A stretch of DNA of 64,000 nt, taken from NCBI RefSeq assembly GCF_016863335.1, contig NZ_BOOR01000045.1, forward strand, positions 1 through 64,000, read 5' to 3'. The DNA is from Planotetraspora thailandica (lineage in GTDB: Bacteria; Actinomycetota; Actinomycetes; Streptosporangiales; Streptosporangiaceae). This document shows, piece after piece, positions 60,670 through 64,000 of the stretch. Numbering within the stretch: position 1 is the first letter of the stretch; each line of letters begins with the position of its first letter. Below the pieces are notes generated by a model, which saw only the letters and a list, made by a program, of their open reading frames with translations, did no database searches and had not been told where the DNA came from. The position numbers and the translations under genes are program-made.

Positions 60670-62390
60670 CGAGGACCAAACGCGGCACGACGTCGTTCGA
60701 CGGAGAGGAGGCGGCCGCCTGGCAGCGGGTCCGGCGTTACGCGGTGCCGCGCTGGATGATCGAGCAGGCGACCGAGCGCCGCCTGGCCGGGGACTGGCGG
60801 GGCGCCTGCTCGGCGGCCGGCGTCGACGTCGCCTTCGATCCCGCCGCCGTCGCGAAGCGATACGGCGGCTCCGTCGCGGCCGAGGTCGAAGACGACCTCA
60901 CGTATTTCGCGCCCGACCTGCTGCGCTGGCATCTGCCCCGGACGACTCCGTGGAACGGGACGCTCGCCGTCGGCCGGATCGTGGTTCTGGCGGAGTACCG
61001 GGCGAGGTCCCTCGGCTGGGGTCCCTCCCTGTTCGTCACGACGCCCCCGGTGGTCGAGGGAACGCAGCGGCTCACCCTGCACCTCGGGCTGGCGGATGCG
61101 AAGGACGAGCGAGACGCCGGCCGGTGGCGGGACGGGCGCGCCTGGCTGACGTCGCGCGACCTGTGGGACGTGCGGCGCGCCGGAGATCTGCGACTGCGCG
61201 CCGGCGGAGGTGAGAGGGTCCCGTTCTTCACCAGGGACGGACGACCGCTCGCCGAGGATGAACTGCCCGCGGCCGACCCCGGTCGTGACCACCCCGTCGC
61301 GCACACCGAATGGGTCTCACTGCTGCACGAGCGCGGCGAGGTCGAGGCGGCCTTGGCGGCCGTCGGTATCCAGCTCGACCTGCGAGAACCGGTCGTGCGC
61401 GGCTGGGGGTGGGGCGGCCTGACGCGACGGCTGGAGACGCTGCCGCTGAACCTGGCCGGGATCGAGCGGGAGACGGCCCGATTGGCCGACGAGACGGGCG
61501 AGCGGCGTTTCGAGATCGTCTACGGTTACGGCTCGAGGGTGGCGCTGGACCGCGCCCCCGATGAGGGAGCTCCGCGCGTCAGCACCGCCCAGGCAGGTGG
61601 GATCGTCCGGCTCCCCGACCTGTGCTGGCGCCGTCTACCCGACCTCGACCTGATGCGGCGCGGCCGCATCACCGCCGACCGCCTCCACCCTCTGGTCAGA
61701 ACGGCGCTCTTCCCCGACCTGGCACCCGGCGAGGGCCCGGCCGGACCGCCCGATCCCGAGCCTCCCGCCCCCGTGCGCGTCCGGTGCCGGGGCGAATGGC
61801 ACCTGGTGTCGTCGGGCGGAGGAGTGCTTCGCATGCCCCACAGTGACGAGGAGCGGCGGCGGGAACGGGCGATGCGGGCCTTCGGCGGCGCCGTCGCGGG
61901 CTGCTTCGCCGTACGGGAGGCGTGGACGTCCGGGCGGGGGTGGCTGCCCAAGGACCTGCGCCGCCAGCGGCGCGACCTGTTCAGGCGGGTCCAGTACGGC
62001 GACACCCCAGGGGTGCTGTGCCTGCTGGACGCCGGGGCGGATCCCCGGGTGCGCGACGGCGACCTGCGCACGCTGCTGCACGGGCTGGCCTCGCTCGACC
62101 ACGAGCTGCTGCTGCCGCGTCTGCTGGAGGCGGAGGTCGACCTGGAGGCCCGCGACGACCACGGACGGACCCCGCTGATGGCGGCCGTCTACGGGCACGG
62201 GAAGGAATCTCTCGTGCGCGCGCTGCTCGCCGCCGGCGCACGCACCGACGTGGTGGACGAGGCGGGCTGGTCCCTGAGCGACGTGATCCGGTGGGCGCGC
62301 CGAAGAGACCTGCGTTTTCTGCGCGACCAGGTCGACCGTGAGCATCCCGGCATAGGTCGCCCGCATCTGGTGAAGGACGACGAGGACTGA
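60666..62390 (+). CDS. Large protein with C-terminal ankyrin repeats
   Basis: 574 residues; ATGA overlap with the LRR gene. The first 420 residues have no domain I recognise. They contain many Trp and Arg residues, with recurring RYAVPRWMIEQATERRLAGDWRGAC and LPLNLAGIERETARLADE segments that look helical. The last 140 residues carry about three ankyrin repeats (GVLCLLDAGADPRVRDGD, LLPRLLEAEVDLEARDDHGRTPLMAAVYGH, LVRALLAAGARTDVVDEAGWS). Probably an adaptor or regulator for the MoxR ATPase encoded next. Not known from elsewhere to me. Confidence 0.8.
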   Translation: MTRTKRGTTSFDGEEAAAWQRVRRYAVPRWMIEQATERRLAGDWRGACSAAGVDVAFDPAAVAKRYGGSVAAEVEDDLTYFAPDLLRWHLPRTTPWNGTLAVGRIVVLAEYRARSLGWGPSLFVTTPPVVEGTQRLTLHLGLADAKDERDAGRWRDGRAWLTSRDLWDVRRAGDLRLRAGGGERVPFFTRDGRPLAEDELPAADPGRDHPVAHTEWVSLLHERGEVEAALAAVGIQLDLREPVVRGWGWGGLTRRLETLPLNLAGIERETARLADETGERRFEIVYGYGSRVALDRAPDEGAPRVSTAQAGGIVRLPDLCWRRLPDLDLMRRGRITADRLHPLVRTALFPDLAPGEGPAGPPDPEPPAPVRVRCRGEWHLVSSGGGVLRMPHSDEERRRERAMRAFGGAVAGCFAVREAWTSGRGWLPKDLRRQRRDLFRRVQYGDTPGVLCLLDAGADPRVRDGDLRTLLHGLASLDHELLLPRLLEAEVDLEARDDHGRTPLMAAVYGHGKESLVRALLAAGARTDVVDEAGWSLSDVIRWARRRDLRFLRDQVDREHPGIGRPHLVKDDED

Positions 62391-63586
62391 TGGACATCGC
62401 AGACGCACCGCCGAGCCCGCTCGCGGCGGCCGACGACCTCAACCGCCGGGCCCGGCTCTCGCGCACCGAGCCGGGCGGCAACCCCCAACTGGAGGCGCTG
62501 GCGCTGGCGGTGTCGGCCAACCAGCCCGTGCTGCTGTGGGGAGAGCCCGGCATCGGGAAGTCGGCGGGGCTGGAACGGCTCGCCTCCGGGCTCGGCGTCC
62601 CGCTGGAGACGGTCATCGCCAGCGTGCACGAGCCGTCCGACTTCGCCGGGCTGCCCATCGTCGGCGACGACCCGGCCACGACCGGCGTGCCGATGGCCCC
62701 GCCCGACTGGGCCGTGCGGCTGGTGCGGGCCGGGCGGGGCCTGGTGTTCTTCGACGAGTTGTCCTCCGCCCCGCCGGCTGTGCAGGCGGCGCTCCTGCGC
62801 GTCGTCCTGGAACGGCGAGTGGGCAGCCTCGTCCTGCCCGAGCAGGTGCGGATCGTCGCGGCGGCCAACCCGCCGTCGAGCGCCGCGGACGGCTGGCACC
62901 TGAGCCCGCCGCTGGCCAACCGGTTCGTCCACCTGCGATGGACCCACGACCCGCGCACGGTCGCACGCGGCATGGCGGGCGTCTGGCCGCACGTGCCGAT
63001 CCCCGTCGTCGAACCGGCGAGGGTCAACGGCGCGCTCGCCCGGGCACGCGGCGCGATCTCCGGCTTCCTCACCGCGCGCCCCGGCCTGGTGCACCTCATG
63101 CCCGACGACGCCGAAGGCCGGGGCGGCGCCTGGCCGTCGCCGCGTACCTGGGAGATGGCCCTGCGGTTGCTCGCGGTCGCCCACGCGTGCGGCGCGGGGA
63201 AGGAGGCGGTCGCGACCGCGCTGGTCGGAGCGATCGGCGAGGGCGCCGGCATCGAGCTGCTGTCCTATCTCGAGCACCTCGACCTGCCCGACCCCGACCG
63301 GGTGCTGGCCAACCCGGAGGCCTTCAACCTGCCCGACCGCGGCGACCGGCAGTTGGCGTTCCTCACCGCCGTCGTGTCCGCCGTGCAGGCCGACCTCACC
63401 CAGCCCAGGTGGGAGGCCGGGTGGGCGGTGCTGGCCAAGGCGGTCGAGGCGGGCGTGCCCGACGTCGCCGCCCGCGCGGCCGTCGACCTCGCGGCGTTGC
63501 GCGACACCGACTGGCCCGTGCCAAGCGGTATCGACGCCTTCGTCGACCTGCTCCAGCTCTCGGGCGCGCTGGCGTCGGATGGCTGA
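62390..63586 (+). CDS. MoxR-type AAA+ ATPase
   Basis: 398 residues; TGATG overlap with the ankyrin gene. Walker A GEPGIGKS (51-58), Walker B VFFDEL (119-124), sensor 1 region VRIVAAANPPSS (N160) and an arginine-finger region (SPPLANRFVHLRW). The C-terminal lid is helical. MoxR proteins form hexamers that remodel partner proteins, usually with a von Willebrand A or metallopeptidase-like partner encoded next to them, as here. It should be the motor of the operon's complex. Confidence 0.92.
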   Translation: MDIADAPPSPLAAADDLNRRARLSRTEPGGNPQLEALALAVSANQPVLLWGEPGIGKSAGLERLASGLGVPLETVIASVHEPSDFAGLPIVGDDPATTGVPMAPPDWAVRLVRAGRGLVFFDELSSAPPAVQAALLRVVLERRVGSLVLPEQVRIVAAANPPSSAADGWHLSPPLANRFVHLRWTHDPRTVARGMAGVWPHVPIPVVEPARVNGALARARGAISGFLTARPGLVHLMPDDAEGRGGAWPSPRTWEMALRLLAVAHACGAGKEAVATALVGAIGEGAGIELLSYLEHLDLPDPDRVLANPEAFNLPDRGDRQLAFLTAVVSAVQADLTQPRWEAGWAVLAKAVEAGVPDVAARAAVDLAALRDTDWPVPSGIDAFVDLLQLSGALASDG

Positions 63587-64000
63587 CGACGATTCCGGGC
63601 TCGACCGGGTCAAGCTGCTGGCCGCCCGCTACCGCGCGGTGCTCGACCGCCCCTACCTCGCCTCCGGCCTGTACGCGTTGACGATCGTGCCGAGCCGGGC
63701 CGTGCCGGCGATGGGTGTCGACCGGAGGTGGCGCTGCTACGTCTCGCCCGCCTTCGTCGACGCGACCCCGGTGGAGGAACTGGCCGGCGTCTGGATCCAT
63801 GAGGTGGCACATCTCCTGCGCGACCACCACGGCCGGGCCGATCGGCTGCCCGCCGCAGCCCACCGCGATCGCCTGCGCGTCAACGTCGCCCAGGACTGCG
63901 AGATCAACGACGACCTGCTCGCCGACGGCTTGGCGCTGCCCCCAGGCCGGATGGAGCCGGGCGCGTTCGGCCTGCCGCCCGGCCTGCTGTTCGAGGCGTA
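63579..64000 (+). CDS. HExxH metallopeptidase-like (DUF2201/VWA-type) protein, 3' end outside window
   Basis: The first 140 codons, starting eight bases inside the MoxR gene and cut by the window edge. The helix LAGVWIHEVAHLLRDHH carries a zinc-peptidase HExxH motif (H74, E75, H78). A second conserved stretch is NVAQDCEINDDLLADG. This is the N-terminal putative metallopeptidase domain found in MoxR partners of the DUF2201 type, which normally end in a VWA-like domain. Whether it cuts protein is unknown for the family. Confidence 0.85.
   Translation, partial: MADDDSGLDRVKLLAARYRAVLDRPYLASGLYALTIVPSRAVPAMGVDRRWRCYVSPAFVDATPVEELAGVWIHEVAHLLRDHHGRADRLPAAAHRDRLRVNVAQDCEINDDLLADGLALPPGRMEPGAFGLPPGLLFEA

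Overview
The window is 64 kb of very GC-rich DNA with tightly packed genes on both strands, frequent GTG and a few TTG starts, short ATGA/GTGA overlaps, Tat and lipoprotein signals, MarR/LacI/GntR/HxlR regulators and a mycothiol-type PIG-L enzyme. It looks like a chromosomal segment of an actinomycete. Gene content (alditol oxidase, GH38/GH85, LRR and MoxR operon) and codon style suggest a Streptosporangiaceae-like genus; this is an inference, because no rRNA or marker gene is present.

Layout. 1-951: start of a secreted discoidin-domain gene, CebR-like operators, and an inverted array of a 19-bp element repeated every 53 bp. 952-17.3 kb: mostly housekeeping and stress genes (SRPBCC protein, F420/PNPOx-type enzyme, sirtuin, lipocalin-like protein, RNase HII, MFS pump with divergent MarR, ABC-F ATPase, PIG-L deacetylase, alcohol dehydrogenase, a two-component system, MgtC, alditol oxidase, DUF899). 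17.3-30.4 kb: a compact locus for taking up and degrading N-glycans. It holds a secreted GH85 endoglycosidase, cytosolic GH5 and GH38 enzymes, a LacI repressor with two matching operators, and an ABC importer. 30.5-33.2 kb: trpB-trpA-GntR operon. 33.2-43 kb: mixed single genes (GNAT, HxlR, DUF302, FMN lactate-oxidase family, PhoX, DUF5709, NmrA-type, HypF, YceI). 43.2-48.6 kb: a large secreted S53 peptidase-kelch protein and a LuxR-type regulator. 49.1-57.8 kb: a second sugar locus (PfkB kinase, GH4 glycosidase, ABC importer, Gfo/Idh dehydrogenase, class II aldolase, 1-PFK-type kinase). 57.9-64 kb: two tandem tRNA-like RNAs followed at once by a translationally coupled operon encoding a zinc-knuckle SDR protein, an LRR protein, an ankyrin protein, a MoxR AAA+ ATPase and an HExxH protein that is cut by the window end.

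Two features stand out. First, the dispersed element GTGATCATGCAGAAGTTCG recurs at exactly 53-bp spacing at two loci 55 kb apart. One locus is an inverted array with an exact symmetry axis, and the single exception in spacing is 42 bp. 53 and 42 bp are close to five and four helical turns, which suggests a protein-phased array. Second, the two tRNA-like RNAs share an almost identical body but have different anticodon arms with compensatory stem changes. They sit directly in front of the LRR/Ank/MoxR/metallopeptidase operon. This arrangement recalls the tRNA-mimicking Y-RNA and RNA-repair loci of bacteria, but none of the usual TROVE/RtcB genes is visible, so it could be an undescribed RNA-linked system.

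Two gene remnants are readable: an alpha/beta-hydrolase with its middle deleted (about 5.2-5.4 kb) and a truncated, frameshifted acyl-CoA thioesterase (about 48.8-49.1 kb).
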